Positions 45,966 through 59,281 are shown, counted from the first letter of the stretch. The stretch: DNA of 64,000 bases from Chondrosia reniformis (GCA_947172415.1 OX359195.1:2232001-2296000), one strand, 5' to 3'. Notes: generated from the sequence alone by a model not told the origin. Made by a program: numbers and translations.

Positions 45966-47530
45966 TAAGGTGTTTCAAATTGACTTGTTTCTCTTGACTT
46001 TCTCATCCATGCACTTTCCAAATCCTATATATCTCTGCAGCTCCAGCTACGAGAGCCTTAATTTTTTGCCAACTGGTACTCCACTGAACTGGTCCATAAC
46101 AAGCTTCCCAACTTCACAACCATAGATACATCAGTCTTAGAGGAGGGATGTGGCCTGCTACTCCCATCATCAACCATGCAACTCTGCCTCAAGTCTCCTA
46201 GTGACCAGTTGATATATACTGCAGTTGCAAGTTTTTTCAGTGTATCTCCTCATCTCACACCCCATGGCCAAATGGATGGTTTACCTTGTAAGGAATAGCT
46301 GTATTAGAGGGTTGGGTAATCCCCAGACCGGCAGCAGACAGCCATTGAAAGATGGCCACATGATGGTGGAGACTGCCCAGTATGAGAGGACATGTATATA
46401 GATGGGATGAATGAACCTGCTCATTCCACTTTGCCAACTTAAATGTCACTGCGACTCATTTTCCTCATATGACAGGACACTCATGATCATCTCATCCTCT
46501 GAAGTGTCTCCTTGTGAGAACTGTGCCTCATCTCCACAGGGGGCAGTGCTAATGTACAAGTGGAATTAAATATATACCTTCCTTCAGTTGGACTTTGTAA
46601 GGAGCAATATATATAAATCTCTTGTGGTTGCCATGTGGATAGAATTCCAATTGTTGATAAAAGAATCTACGTAATTAATAATTGCCTAGCAACCACTTCT
46701 GCAGGGACTACTGTTCCCTCCAAACTCAACTTGTCTCCTTCCACACATTTAGTGCCTGTTCCTATGGTAACTACAGTGGGCGTGGCATTGTCCGAGAAGG
46801 TCATTACAAACCCAGCCACCATCTTTCTCCCAGGTTGAGCAATGGGGAAACTGGCTGAGAGGCGACTGCATTGCTGGTATATCAACATTGACATGTGGGC
46901 CACAAACAAGACAGAGAATTTCGAAGGTTAGGGTCTGGCACAGGCAGACACTCCTGGCAGCCATCTTGCTGTAGGGAGCACTAGCACTGTATCCTTTGCA
47001 GGGCCAGATCAGCAACTTGGAAGTGTATAGCACTCTCCCAACTTGACTGCCACCACATAAGTGTTCTGGCCCTCCACTTTCTTCTCCTTGACCTCTATGA
47101 GGAATGAGGAATGATAATGGTAAAATCTGAAGTAGAAGCTGAGACAAAGCATCATTTAGTTCAGAGTTGGAAAGATTTTCCATTTCCATGTAATCTTGTT
47201 CATCAGTTCTTTGATCTTTAGACCAGCCAATCTCATCAATGTTGTATTGTTTATATGAATCTATCCAGTGATCATATATACTCCACAAAGTGACAGCACT
47301 CTTGAGGATTACACCTCTTTCATGAACAGGACATCTGGGACAGCTAAGAGTATTTCCATTTCCAATTTTGATTGTGAAAGTGGATATCAGAGTCCTTGCT
47401 CGGAGACAACCGCATCTCATCACCACTCCTCTGCATTTGTGGCCAGGTGGTAGCTACTCCTCAAGAATGTCCGCATCTCAATCCCTCTTCAGCATGACCT
47501 TATTTGGATATCATCCTCAATAGTGAATCC
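45966..47530 (-). pseudogene. ADAR-like pseudogene with dsRBD region (beta unit 2)
   Basis: Like 13222-14780 but with the alpha-like PCGDEAQ zinc motif retained (near 46540) together with A-P-A-E. The dsRBD end KVEGQN...VAVKLGEC is at about 47030-47090. A 225-codon minus-strand open stretch (47426-46749) runs across the dsRBD and deaminase regions, but in a frame that reads the conserved ADAR motifs incorrectly, so it is not the ancestral frame. The segment 47270-47425 is inverted relative to delta units. Confidence 0.7.
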
Positions 47531-48843
47531 TTGATTTGTCTCTTCTTTGTTGTTGTCATGGATACCTCCAGCTATATATATTGCCATGGAAAATGATGAA
47601 ACTGATGCTGTTGCTATAGAAACTGCTGATGGTTGAACATCCTCATCTATTGTTAGTATATATAGAAGTTTGTTCAGAAGGGAAATCCCCCTCTAATGCA
47701 TGGTTATGGAACACTCATATATATATATAATTGTCCTTTCAGGTGTTGAATTTAGAGCCAACAAGACACAAAGGTGAGAGAGGGAAAGGGATTGAGAGGA
47801 AGAGGGAGGAGAGAGGAAAAGGAGAAAGAGAGCTCAAAGGGGATCCTGTGTGAACTGTGTGATGCATGATGGGTGTTGCATGGATGATATAACTTTGTCA
47901 CAATTAACATGTAATTAAAATTGATGTTTAGCACTTGCAAAGTACTAGTTCCACTATCACAATTGTATATACGTACAATACGTACATGGCCATTAGTTTT
48001 CATCCCATGCATGTGGAGAAACTATCATTTAAACTTATATATTTATACGAACTTATTGACCTTTCCTGTAATGAAAGGTTAGCAGTTTAAAGGTATTGGC
48101 ATTTTAATTTCATCTAGGAACTGTTCATAATAACAACTACTGCCTAAATAAAAGTAAATTCAACTCAATTTACTCATTGTCAATAATAATTTCATTATAT
48201 ATAAAATGGTGATGGTGTAAATGTTTACTTTAAAACACATACACATAGTATTCCATGAATTCTTAAGTTATAAACTTGTGACATAACTTTCAGTTTGAGT
48301 GAAATAATATTTCATGTATGCATGGGTACATGTATTCATTAATCTGCATGGAGCTAAAATATTAAGCAAGTTTATATTTTTATGTATGTATATATGTATA
48401 AACGTTTTGACTATTTGTGCTTAAGGTTGTTGTATCTTATTTTGCAACCCTTTTTTATCTGACATTTTTGGTTGAAACAAACAATGTCGGTTAAACCAGG
48501 GCCCACTGTATATGCATTTTATGTATATATTCAGTATATACATCAAACATTTTATGCATGTACAATTATAATCCTAAAAGCATAGAATATATTGCAGATG
48601 CCTAATATTAATACATATATATATATAGTTATATATATTATATTATATTATATATATTATTATACATATAGTTAATTCAAACTTCGAACACTGTACAAAG
48701 AATATATGTAAACGTATTTTAGCAAGATAAATAAGGATTTAGTCTCACAAAATCCTTTATATATACATAGCTACGTACAGTATCTATATTATTATGCAAT
48801 TGTTTCCATAAAGATTCACACACACACTAATATATTAAACTGA
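47531..48843. other. Spacer with purine tract and half pogo-like terminus (gamma junction)
   Basis: Counterpart of 14781-16175: GA-rich tract at about 47775-47832, CGGTTAAACCAGGGCCCACT at about 48488, and a TATATTATATTATAT repeat at about 48610-48665. About 150 bp present in the first copy (TCCTGCTGGGTTTGAGGGAG...) is missing here. No gene is supported. Confidence 0.45.
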
Positions 48844-50699
48844 TTAGTATGGTAACATGCCCACATCCTCCCTTCTTTCATCTTCATTATTATCATGATC
48901 ACCTGCTTCATACCAATCCTTCATTTTCTTCTTCCCAAAGTAACCAAGAGCAGCCACTAACAAGGTTGATATTGCATACTCCATCAGCTTGGTGCTGTCA
49001 AAGAGAGGTGACACGTCCTTGTAATGGTTCAATAAGGCAGTAACATACAGCGACATGCCTGTAAAAATGAACACTATAGCAATGCAAAAGAAGATAGTTG
49101 CATGGTTGCTAAAATTGCAGCAATTCTTAGGATGTCTCAACATCAGATACACTTCATGTACAATGACTACAATTGCTGCTAGTTGTAAAATGTAGCAGGA
49201 ACTGTAAGTTATAGCTTTTAAGGGTGAGTAAATAAACAGTATTCCAAGATACACAATGGCTACTCCAAACACCTGAATACTATAGACCGGACCTGCCCAT
49301 CCAAGGGATATTGCATGAAATCTGATCACCCTCCTCCATCTTGGGGGTATTTGCTGCTGGTTATTAGATGACTCATTAAGTAATTTGTTTATTTTGCCAT
49401 AAATAAGTGGATATTGACCTATGAAGCTAATGAGCATAAACACCTCAATTATGAGAGCAATCAAACAGTCCGGAAGGAAAATATTGAGATAGTATTCTTC
49501 ATGTGACATCAAAATTACAGTACACTGTAGGTTGCTCCAAGAATAATAATTAATATTTAAAAGAAAGAAGCACCAAGTAAAGAGTTTGACTTCAGTTAAT
49601 CTCTTTTGTCTCTTTTGACTCTGCTTCAGAATAAAAATTAAAATTTTATTTTCACTTCTGATGACTTGTATCATTAGCAAATTTCCAAGAAGTATTATAC
49701 CAAGAATAACAATATTCTTTGCTAGAGTGAAGGTCCATCTTGAAGGTATACCATCTGCTGCAAAAAGAGGTGTAAGCGTAGTCAATGATATTCCATATGG
49801 CTTTCCTTCATACCACAACGGTTCATATTGAAAGAACACTCCTTGTGAGTCATTCATCACCTTATTAGTAGAAAAAAAGTTATAATGAAAATGCCTCTTC
49901 ATATATATTATATAATATTCAATTTGTTTCATTCATACTTGTCAAATTATTTTTCTCAAATTATAAAGGTTTAATATATAATGACTTATATTCTCTTATA
50001 ACAGATTCAGCCTGGCTGTATTTACGTATATATATTTGACACTGCCTCATTGGGTCTGTACCTTAGCACTTTATTGCACGTTTGTAAATAATAATTATTA
50101 TTATAATTAGCATATATAATCTCTAGCTATAATAATTTATATATATCAAGTGAAATTCATATACGCATATAGGGAATATAATAAGCTGTGTATGTAGTTG
50201 TGACACTCACATTAGCTCCAAAATTCTACAGAAGAGAAGGTTCACATAAAGCTGGAACAGTCAAGCAAAGTGATTGAGGTAGAAAACCAAGTCCTTTCTA
50301 AGGATATGAAACATGACAGGAGGTAGTGCTAAATAGAAATAATACCGGTACCACAAAAATATATCACAATCCTTAGTGTTCCACTGACAACAGGGCTTCT
50401 CTATATATATCTAATATTGTATTATTCTGACTTGTTGCATTGATCATTTTGAAGTGGAACACTTTGACTCCATTTGAAATATTGAAAATTTGATGGATAT
50501 CAAGTGGATTTCCAAAGAAATCGTAAATACCATAGAGCTTGCTTCCACTTCTGAGGGCATCCACCATCTGATGTAAATTCTCTATACATTCCTTATTCTT
50601 GTAATTCTCCTCTCCACTTGTGTGTTTAACTTGAAGCAGTACTAGCATCAGTAAGTAGACAGTAATGGTGGAGGATAGAGGACACTTTAGCGAAATCAT
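48844..50699 (-). pseudogene. Receptor copy 9 (gamma type), frameshift in exon 1
   Basis: Exon 2 (49860-48844, 338 codons) is entirely open after a CTAATAAG acceptor, with all seven helices. It even stays open about 70 bases into the intron. Exon 1 starts at 50699 with the gamma-type ectodomain (KNKECIENL, SGSKLYGIYDFFGN, ISNGVKVFHF). An extra TATA in CTATATATATCTAATATTG near 50405 shifts the frame before the KPCCQW block, and a further 3-nt difference follows. Exon 1 should end near 50208. The 7TM half is intact and the ectodomain is not. Confidence 0.75.
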
Positions 50700-51419
50700 A
50701 ACTGCACTTAATCAGAGATGGAGAATTAACAGCAATTAAAGAATTGACAGGCTGGCTGTGGTCTCTTTTATCATGCCTTATACACTGTACTATATATAAT
50801 GGTACGCATATATTTATGCTAGCATTTGTGAGTAAAGAATTGCTTTTTATATTTTTCGTTTCATCATTTGGTTACTAAAGTTACAGTGTGTGTAATCATT
50901 GATTCTATACATACGTTCATGTATATATAAGTAGTATTATATAAGATTTGTTATTATTACATAATTATTATAAAGTATGTATTACAGTTGCATATATTGA
51001 TATATTTATAGTTGAATTTAATTTCATTTCCATTATATATTCAACTTACATAGTTAGCAGCTACACAATGGTTACAGTTAAAATTTATAAGTGAAAAGGT
51101 GCACTAGAGATGGTTTGGTTTCTCATCAGCAATAAAATTAATACACATGCAGGTATGTGTATGAATGCCTCAACCAACCATATTGTGCTGCAGAACAACT
51201 GGTCAAAATGTTCAACTCATGTAATGCATGTGCAATTTATAATAATGGCCAATAGCTCAACTTTCAATCTCACTACTTGTAAATACATATAATATGTTAA
51301 TTTAAGAGAGGCTTCACAACAACATAGCAGCCATTTCAAAAATGATCACATGAGTTACAGGTTTTATAAGAAAGTATACTATAAAATACTATAAAAACTA
51401 TAGAGCCAAATTAGCTTTC
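50700..51419. other. Spacer between receptor copy 9 and MRI1 fragment
   Basis: Same as 18026-18731. No gene is supported. Confidence 0.35.
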
Positions 51420-51650
51420 ATCATTTTTCAATTGTAGTTCTGGATCAATTGTAACAACTTGGCTTGGCATGAATATTCCTTTCTCAGTGATAAGGCCACC
51501 GGTTGCCAGCTCTGCTGGAGTAACATCAAAGATAGGATATTCCACGTATCAATTTCGGGTGCTTCAATCCTTATTCCAGCAACTGCAACCAACTCACGCT
51601 CAGGGCGCACTTCAATTGGAATGTTTTCCCCTTTTCCATCCTGAAATCAA
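51420..51650 (-). pseudogene. MRI1 3' fragment (gamma unit 2)
   Basis: Same C-terminal piece as 18732-18985, with an additional base in GATAGGATATTCC near 51535 that shifts the frame between the ID(T)W and FDVTP motifs. The [20 protein letters not shown] part is still readable. Confidence 0.7.
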
Positions 51651-52672
51651 AATTAGAAGTTAGAGTCTTACCACACCATCCGTTTCATCACCATGTGTGA
51701 TAATAGCAATTGTGAGTGTCATTGGAATTTCCTCCAGTGTTACCAGTCGAGTATATATAAATATATATATACTTGTATTTATATGTATATGTATCTTCTT
51801 ACCATGCATGCACTGTCTATACTGTATGGTGATGGCTTTTGCATGGACAGTATTGACTTTCTCACATTAAACATATATGTACTTAAAATTGATGTTAATC
51901 ATGAACTTCCAAAGTTCCACTATCACACTCAATGACATACAATCCATTAGTTTGCATCCCATACATGTAGAAAAACAACTCATTCAAACTTAGATAGTAA
52001 TGTACAAACGTAGAATGTTTCGGTACAGGTTAGCAGTTTCAAAGGTATATTAATACGGATGTATTTGATATTTCTTAGCTAGTATTTCAATTTCATCTAG
52101 GAACTGCATGTTCATAACACCAACTACTGCCTATATAAGTAAATTCAACTGAATTGACTCATTGTTTAAAAAGAAGGCATATATTTGTATTTTAAAACAC
52201 ATACACATATGGAGTATTCAATGAATTCTAAAGTTATAAGCTTGTGACTAAAAATGATATTTCATGTCCATACGTATATATGGGTACATAGGTATATTCA
52301 TTTAATCTGGAACTGTAATATATATAAATATTATGCATGTTTATTATTATTTCTAACTTCAAGTAAATGGGTTTGAGAAATACGGTGTATAATATAATAT
52401 GGTATTTTCAAACTCATTTAATAATAATTAGACCATGCAATGGACATACTATTCTTCACTGTATAATAAGAAGTATAATATTTAGAAAGAAAGGTGTTAT
52501 ACGTACATATGAATCAGATATACATTAATGGATATATACGTATACTAGTAGTGTATCCCATTGCCACAAAATCCTTAATACATAATAGATATGTATAATA
52601 TTTGTTGCATAATTGCTTCCATATATAAATGTTCACACAAACACTAATATATTGACTCGCGATCAATTATGA
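51651..52672. other. Spacer (gamma to delta), undisturbed version of the 19-21 kb region
   Basis: This is the site that the 2.2-kb block replaces in super-unit 1. It contains a degenerate TATATG repeat near 51755-51800 and the common receptor 3' flank. No gene is supported. Confidence 0.45.
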
Positions 52673-54450
52673 TCAGTATGATAACATGCCCACATCCTCC
52701 CTCCTTTCATCTTCATTATTATCATGATCACCTGCTTCATACCAATCCTTCACCTTCTTCTTCCCAAAATAACCAAGAGTAGCCACTAACAAGGTTGATA
52801 TTACATACTCCATCAACTTGGTGCTGTCAAAGAGAGGTGACGCATCCTTGTAATGGTTCAATAAGGCAGTTACATACAGTGACATGCCTGTAAAAATGAA
52901 CACTATAGCAATGCAGAAGTAGATAGTTGCATGGTTGCTAAAATTGCAGCAACTTTTAGGATGTCTCAACATCAGATACACTTCATGTACAATGACTACA
53001 ATTGCTGCTAGTTGTAAAATGTAGCAGAAACTGTAAGTTACAGCTTCTAAGGGTTGGTTTATAAACAATATTCCAAGATACACAATAGCTACTCCAAACA
53101 CCTGAATACTATAGACCGGACCCGCCCATCCAAGGGATATTGCATGACATCTGATCACCCTTCTCCATCTTGGAGGTTGTTGCTGGTTATTAGATGACTC
53201 ATTAAGCAATTTGTTTATTTTGCCATAAATAAGTGGATATTGACCTATGAAACTAATGTGCATAAACACCTCAATTATGAGAGCAATCACACAGTCCGGA
53301 AGGAAAAAATCAGGAAAGTATTCTTCATGTGACATCAGAGTTACAATACATTGTAGGTTGCTCCAAGAATAATAACAAATAATTAAAAGAAGGAAGCACC
53401 AAGTAAAGAGTTTGACTTCAGTTAATCTTTTTTGTCTCTTTTGACTCTGCTTCAGAATAAAAATTAAAATTTTGTTCTCACTTCTGATGACTTGTATAAT
53501 TAGTAAATTTCCAAGAAGTATTATACCAAGAATAACAATATTCTTTGCTAGAGTGAAGGTCCATCTTGAAGGAATATTATCTGATATATAAAGAGGTGTA
53601 AGCGTAGTCAATGATATTCCATATGGCTTTCCTTCATACCACAATGGTTCATATTGAAAGAACACTCCTTGTGAGTCATTCATCACCTTTTTAATAGAAA
53701 ATATTATTGAAAATGCCTATTCATGCATATTTAATTATAATAAAGGAATTTTATCTTAAATGTCAATTGAAATTGCCGATATATTAATATACGTAAATTA
53801 ATAGATTCAATTAATAATATTCAATTTGTGGTTATTTTTATAACAGAATTTAGCCAACAAAAGTGTATAGAATCTCTAGTTATAGTACAAGTGATATATG
53901 GTGTATAGGGATATATTATTACAAGTTGTGCATGACATTGTGTAAATAGTATAGTAGTGACACTCACATTAGCTCCAAAATTTAGCAAAAGGGAAGGTTC
54001 ACATAAAGTTGGAACAGTCAAGCAAAGTGATTGAGGTAGAGAACCTGAGTCCTTTGTAAGGATTTGAAACATGAGAGGAGGTAGCACTAAATAGAAATAA
54101 TAGCGGTACCACACGAATATATCACAATCCTTAGTGTTCCACTGACACCATGGCTTCTCTATATCCAACACTGTATCATTCTGACTTGTTGTATTGATCA
54201 TTTTGAAGTGGAACACTTTGACTCGCTTTGAAAAATTAAAAATTTGATGGATGTCCAGTGGATTTCCAAAGTAATCGTAAATACCATAGTGCTTGTTTCC
54301 ACTTCTGAGGGCATCCACCATCTGATGTAAATTCTCTACGCAACCCTTCTTGTAATTTTCCTCTCCACTTGTGTGTCTGACTTGAAGCAGTGCTAGCATC
54401 AGTACGTAGACAGTAAAGGTAGAGGATAGAGGACACTTCAGAGAAGTCAT
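52673..54450 (-). CDS. Receptor copy 10: intact orphan 7TM receptor-like protein
   Basis: Exon 1 is 54450-53968 (161 codons) and exon 2 is 53686-52673 (337 codons), joined in phase 0 for 498 residues. The signal peptide and ectodomain differ modestly from copy 8: YKKGCVENL instead of YKKDC, KPWCQW instead of KPCCQW (one Cys lost), and LLLNFGAN at the splice. The juxtamembrane segment reads YISDNIPSRWTF. The TM3-TM4 loop is one residue shorter (QQQPPRW). TM5-TM7 are typical, and the tail is HDNNEDERREDVGMLSY. Copy 5 is its near twin, broken by one base. The loss of Cys 101 or 102 suggests these two adjacent Cys residues need not both be paired. Confidence 0.8.
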
Positions 54451-54560
54451 AATGGCACTTTAATCAGCTGCAGAGATGGACAATTAACAAAACAATAATC
54501 AATTAACAGGCTAGCTGTGGCTTCATTCACCACACCTTATACACTCTGCTATATTGATAA
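54451..54560 (-). promoter_or_regulatory. Candidate promoter and 5' leader of receptor copy 10
   Basis: Same arrangement as upstream of copy 8, with TATAAGG (complement of 54535-54541) about 85 nt before the ATG. Confidence 0.3.
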
Positions 54561-55404
54561 TGGCACGAATTTATATATTTATGCTAGCACTACCGAAAAA
54601 AGAATTGCTTATTATATTTTTCGTTTCACCATTTAGTTACTAAAATTACAGTGTGTGTAATCATGGATTCTATACGTATATACGTAGTAAGATTTGTTAT
54701 TATATTCATTATTACACCTAGTATGTAGTATGTATTACAATTGCGTATATAGGTTGACTATATTATATAGGTGAATTTCATTTTCTATTATGATAATAGA
54801 CTTGTAAAGGGAATAGACTTGGTGGAAATTGAAATGGGAATAGCCGTGGCGGTTTTGAAATAAGAATAGACATATATGGTATACAGAATTTTTAAGGCTA
54901 CTGACTAGTATTACTTCTCAAGTATATGGACATAACTAACTTATCTTTAGAGGTTTCACTTTGTTACTCCTATTTAATTGATAATGTGTAGCAGTGTTAT
55001 GGCTAACCAATAGTTTGTCCAAATAATGTTCTCATACAAAAGTTATGTAATAACTGTATAGTTTATCAGCAAAAGTGTTCATTTGAGATGAGAGAGGTAT
55101 CTTGTGTGGTGCAAGTTCAAATGATCGATCTTTATGACCAGTCCAATCCATTTGATTATTAGAGAGTGCTCTGCTCATTCACTGTTCTCTCAGATCAACT
55201 GGTATGTAGAGACTGGAAGTGCTGTCTCATTTCCATGTAGTTATTCCCATCTACACAATGTTTACATCATGTCAACAACCTTGTTCTGAGCAGAAGACAT
55301 TTATTGTTACATCCACTCAATTGTGACTTCATATTTCAGTTGACACGTTTGTATGGTGTATTCTCATGTGTATATCACATCTCTGTTATGTGTGGTGTAT
55401 ACAG
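54561..55404. other. Divergent intergenic region (delta unit 2)
   Basis: Counterpart of 23351-24305. AATAGAC motifs near 54795-54875. No gene is supported. Confidence 0.4.
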
Positions 55405-56320
55405 GAAGGTCTCACTGATCTTATTGAATGTGGAGTTGGACAGTGCAAGACACTCAGGAAGGTCACCATGGGAGTTGGTGAACATCAAACACTAACCTAC
55501 AGTATATTGAAGGGAATGATCCAGAATCCTTCATTGGAGCAAGTGAGAGGATGTGACTTTAAAGGTAGGTTTTATAACTTTATGTACAGAATGTATTGCC
55601 TATGGACTTAGTTTCATCAACTTTGAGGATCATGTACTATACAGTCATCTCCGTAGAATGGTTGTGTTCAGTCTGCTTATAACAAGGTTTAGATTTATTT
55701 GACTAGCTTGTTCCAGTACATGGTCTCTGAGTGTTTTAGATTAGTATAATCACTTCATATTGTAGTATACATACATGTATACCTATACTAGATGTACATT
55801 TGTATATATATTACGTATACCCATGCAGGATATCACTAAAGAAAATGTCTTGGCATCAGTTGAAGAAGCTGTCAAGGAGAACACTACACTAGAGAGGTGG
55901 AAGTGAGTAGTGCATGGAGTACAATGAACTGGAGGAATGTTGCAGGAAGCATTCTAAAGGGAGCAGCAGCCAATCAGAATCTCAGAAAGTTGGAACTGTG
56001 GATGAATAAGAAATACAAAAAATATGCTCCTAAACAGGAAGTGATTGATAATGAAAGTCAGCAATCACAAGCAATTGAGACTCATTGTTCACTTAGGTAG
56101 GTGGATGTCTTTCATCATTTGTTTGTACATGTAGTTTCTAATTTGGTTAATAAACTTTATTAGTATAGTAGTAGTTTTATAATAGTTAATAGTAGATATT
56201 GCTAATTTCAATCCAAATAGTGTCACATGTGCATGGACTGTGAATACATTATACATAATGTTATATAACTTGCATGTAAATATGTAATTCTTCTCTTTTT
56301 GTCTTTTCAGGACTTCATCT
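55405..56320 (+). pseudogene. LRR-gene 3' fragment (delta unit 2)
   Basis: Same class as 24306-25225, without the extra T, so the last part reads EVSSAWSTMNWRNVAGSILK and QNLRKLELWMNKKYKKYAPK in one frame. This shows that the region between exons b and c was originally continuous LRR coding sequence rather than a mini-intron. The missing base before EVSS still breaks the link to exon b. Confidence 0.6.
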
Positions 56321-56419
56321 CTTGTGAAACAGACTGTTATTCTTCAAAAAAATTATTGTTTCTTCTGAATCTGTTGTCAAACATTTTATAAGTTGCATAT
56401 CAATTAACCTTTACACTTA

Positions 56420-56770
56420 ACTGTTAACAGAGAAAAGAGTCGGTTGCTGTAAAGGAACTGATTTAGAGAGGTCTGTACTGTCCCTTCAGTCTCCTAGCAA
56501 CCATGCAGTCCCATGTGGGTGGATGGCCTACCTCGTATGGACTCCCACTGGTACACCTTGCTCAGTAACCTGGCCGTTCTCTCATCATCAATAAGTATAT
56601 GCCTCCTTAAGAGGAATGTTCCATGGCATGAAAGTTAGTTTTCTGTTATAGTGACGCTATCTGAAGAAAATGGTCTATCTCTTTGCAAAGTTCCTTCTTC
56701 TCATCCTCTGTCAGCTTTGAACAAGTGACTCTGCTCCATCTCCCTCATGCAGTCTATAGCTGTGGCATGT
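56420..56770 (-). pseudogene. Unassigned minus-strand coding remnant (delta unit 2)
   Basis: Nearly identical to 25330-25660. Confidence 0.3.
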
Positions 56771-56979
56771 ATATTAACGTCTGTCTATATAGTTAGATAC
56801 ACTCATGATCAAGATACTGTATTGCATGATTCCCTTAAAGTAAAAGTATGACCTATCTTTCTAGTATAATATTCTGTGTTTCAAATGATACTGGAGTAAA
56901 TAGATCATAAAGACAACCTTTTTTTCATTTCATTGCAGCTTGCATGGTCCTCATAGTTGGCCTATGTGTGTATCCCAGG

Positions 56980-58060
56980 CAACCGGGTCACTCATCTCCC
57001 ACTCTGAAGTGTCTCCTCGTGAGAGGCAGTGCTAATGTATAAGTGGAATGAAATGCCTTCCTTCAATTGGACCTTTGTACGGATGAATCTATAAAATTGC
57101 TCTTGTGGTTGTCACCTAGCAACCTCTTTTGCATGTGAATCATGGACTATTGTTCCCTCTTAGCTCAACTTGTCCCTTTCAACACATTTAGTGCCTCTTC
57201 CTATGGTAACTACAGTGGGCGTGGCATTGTCAGAGAAGGTCATCACAAACCAAGCCACCATCTTTCTCCCAGGTTGAGCAATAGGGAGAATGGCTGAGAG
57301 GCGACTGCATTTCTGGTGTATCAACATTGACATGTGGGCCACAAATGAGACAGAGAGGTTAGGGGTTAGGTTCTGGTATATATAGGCAGACACTTCAGGC
57401 AGCCATTTTGTTGCAGGAAGCACTGTATGTATCCTTCACAGGGCCAGATCAGCAGTTCTTCTCTTATATAGCCTCCTTCTTACTGGTAGTCTCCACCTCA
57501 AAATAGTACTCTCCCAACTTGACTGCCACTACATTAACTGTTGTGGCCTTCCACTTGCTTGTCCCTGGTAAAATATGAAGTGGAACCTGAGACATCATCA
57601 ATTAATTCAGAGTTGGAGTCATCTTGTTCATCAGTTCTTTAATCTTCAGAAGTGAATCCGGAAACACCTTAGGTGTCCCATGGCCAGATGTCCTGTTCAT
57701 GAATGAGCTGTAGTCCTCAATGGAGCTGTCACTTTGTGGAGTATATAGTTCTCAGAGAGATCCTCCATTTGTCGGGAAGACTGTACTTCTCCTCTCTCCC
57801 TTCTCCTTCTAATTCGTTAATGGCCTCAAGGATGAGGTCGTGACTGCATCTCATCACCTTATCAACTCCTCTGCATTCATGGCCAAGTGGTGCTCCTCCA
57901 GAACAGTAAGAATTTCCCTCTACAGCATGACCTTATTTGAATCATCCTCAATGGTTTCCAAGGTAAATCATCCTGCTGCATGAGCTGGAGGGAATGAGAT
58001 GGGAGTGAGGGTCTTCAGGTTGACTATTACCATCTGTTGTATTTTGAAATTGATTTGTCT
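56980..58060 (-). pseudogene. ADAR-like pseudogene (delta unit 2)
   Basis: Sister of 25880-26960: DSHAKE retained (near 57135), PCGD deleted, dsRBD VAVKLGEYYFEV with TTSKKEA retained, and winged-helix-like region present at about 57750-57925. The core reads VVTIGRGTKCVERDKLS, a change of the GTG turn not found in the sister copy. Confidence 0.75.
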
Positions 58061-58384
58061 CTTCATTGTAAATTTTTGTCATGCACTGCTACATATATTA
58101 TTATGCTTGTGGAATTGTATACCGATCAATGCTTCTTACTCATGATCATGATCAGAATATAATTCCTGATGCATGTTGTGTTTGCATCTCTACAACACTG
58201 TGGCACACTTTGCCAAGTAAGTGCTGCAGACTTGTGAAGTTTGTCCCAAATTACGGTGGCTTACCTTTTAATTACAAATATATAGCAAAGATTATAAATG
58301 TTCATTTTTTTGTATGCAGAATTTTCGTTATGACATAGCCGAGGAAGGGGCTTGGCTCAAATTACTGGTCGAAGTTATTGTATT

Positions 58385-58690
58385 GTGAGAGATGGGCAAA
58401 TTTGGACAAATATACATCAAAATTCATTGGAAACCTTTCATACATGTCTGTGAATATTGACACAAAGTACTAGTTGCAGCTTCATATCTCTCCATTTAAT
58501 AAAGTTACAGCACTAAATGCTTATTAATTACTGGTATACAAAGACAATGTATGGTGAGAGATAAGGCAAATTTAGGCAGATATCAATATTTGTAAAACTC
58601 TTTGGAAACTTTCATTCATTTTTGTGAAGACGGACATGCAGCTTCATATTTCATCTTTTGACAGAGTTACAGCACTAAATGTGCTTAAAA
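58385..58690. repeat. Diverged tandem duplication, about 165 bp (second copy)
   Basis: Same pair as 27300-27605. Confidence 0.6.
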
Positions 58691-59237
58691 TTTTATCCTT
58701 AGAGATTTATTACTCTGGATAATATGTACTAGTTATTACCTTCGTGCATGCCCAAGGTCGAGTGCAATAAATATGCAATATGCCATTGTGAGCGTGTAAT
58801 AAGTGGTTTATCGCTAAATTAGTCGCTCTACAAATGCGCGACATTACTGTACTTGCACTGGTTTGCAATCAGTGTGTTTGTGTTGCTAGCCATACATGGA
58901 AGATGCGTAATGCGTGAGGACTGTTTCCGCCTTAAAGCCATATAAGGAGGTGTTAGGGGCATTTACGTGTTACTGGCAGTACTGGTAACCTGTTTACCTG
59001 TTTACCTTTCCCTTTGATGTATGACGTCATCATGTGATAAGTTGGCATATATCCCTGTTTAGCTACCCGAATACAGTGATATTAGGTTTAATCAGCTTGA
59101 TGAACATAATGTTGGTACCTATATATCAGTTAAATTTAAGAACAACTTCTTACCTATTGATCAAGCTCTTTGTGATAATAGCAATTTTGAGTGTCATTAC
59201 CATTGTTACAAGTCGAGTATATATACATGTATATACG

Positions 59238-59238
<1 letters not shown>

Positions 59239-59281
<43 letters not shown>

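Noticed and set aside
46749-47426. A 225-codon minus-strand open frame in the beta ADAR region
   Set aside because: It runs in a frame that does not spell the conserved ADAR motifs (those are in the neighbouring frame), so it is a by-product of decay.
47268-47453. A Ser/Thr-rich plus-strand frame beginning near a TATATACTCC sequence (also 14509-14694)
   Set aside because: It is the inverted piece of the ADAR remnant, not a separate gene.
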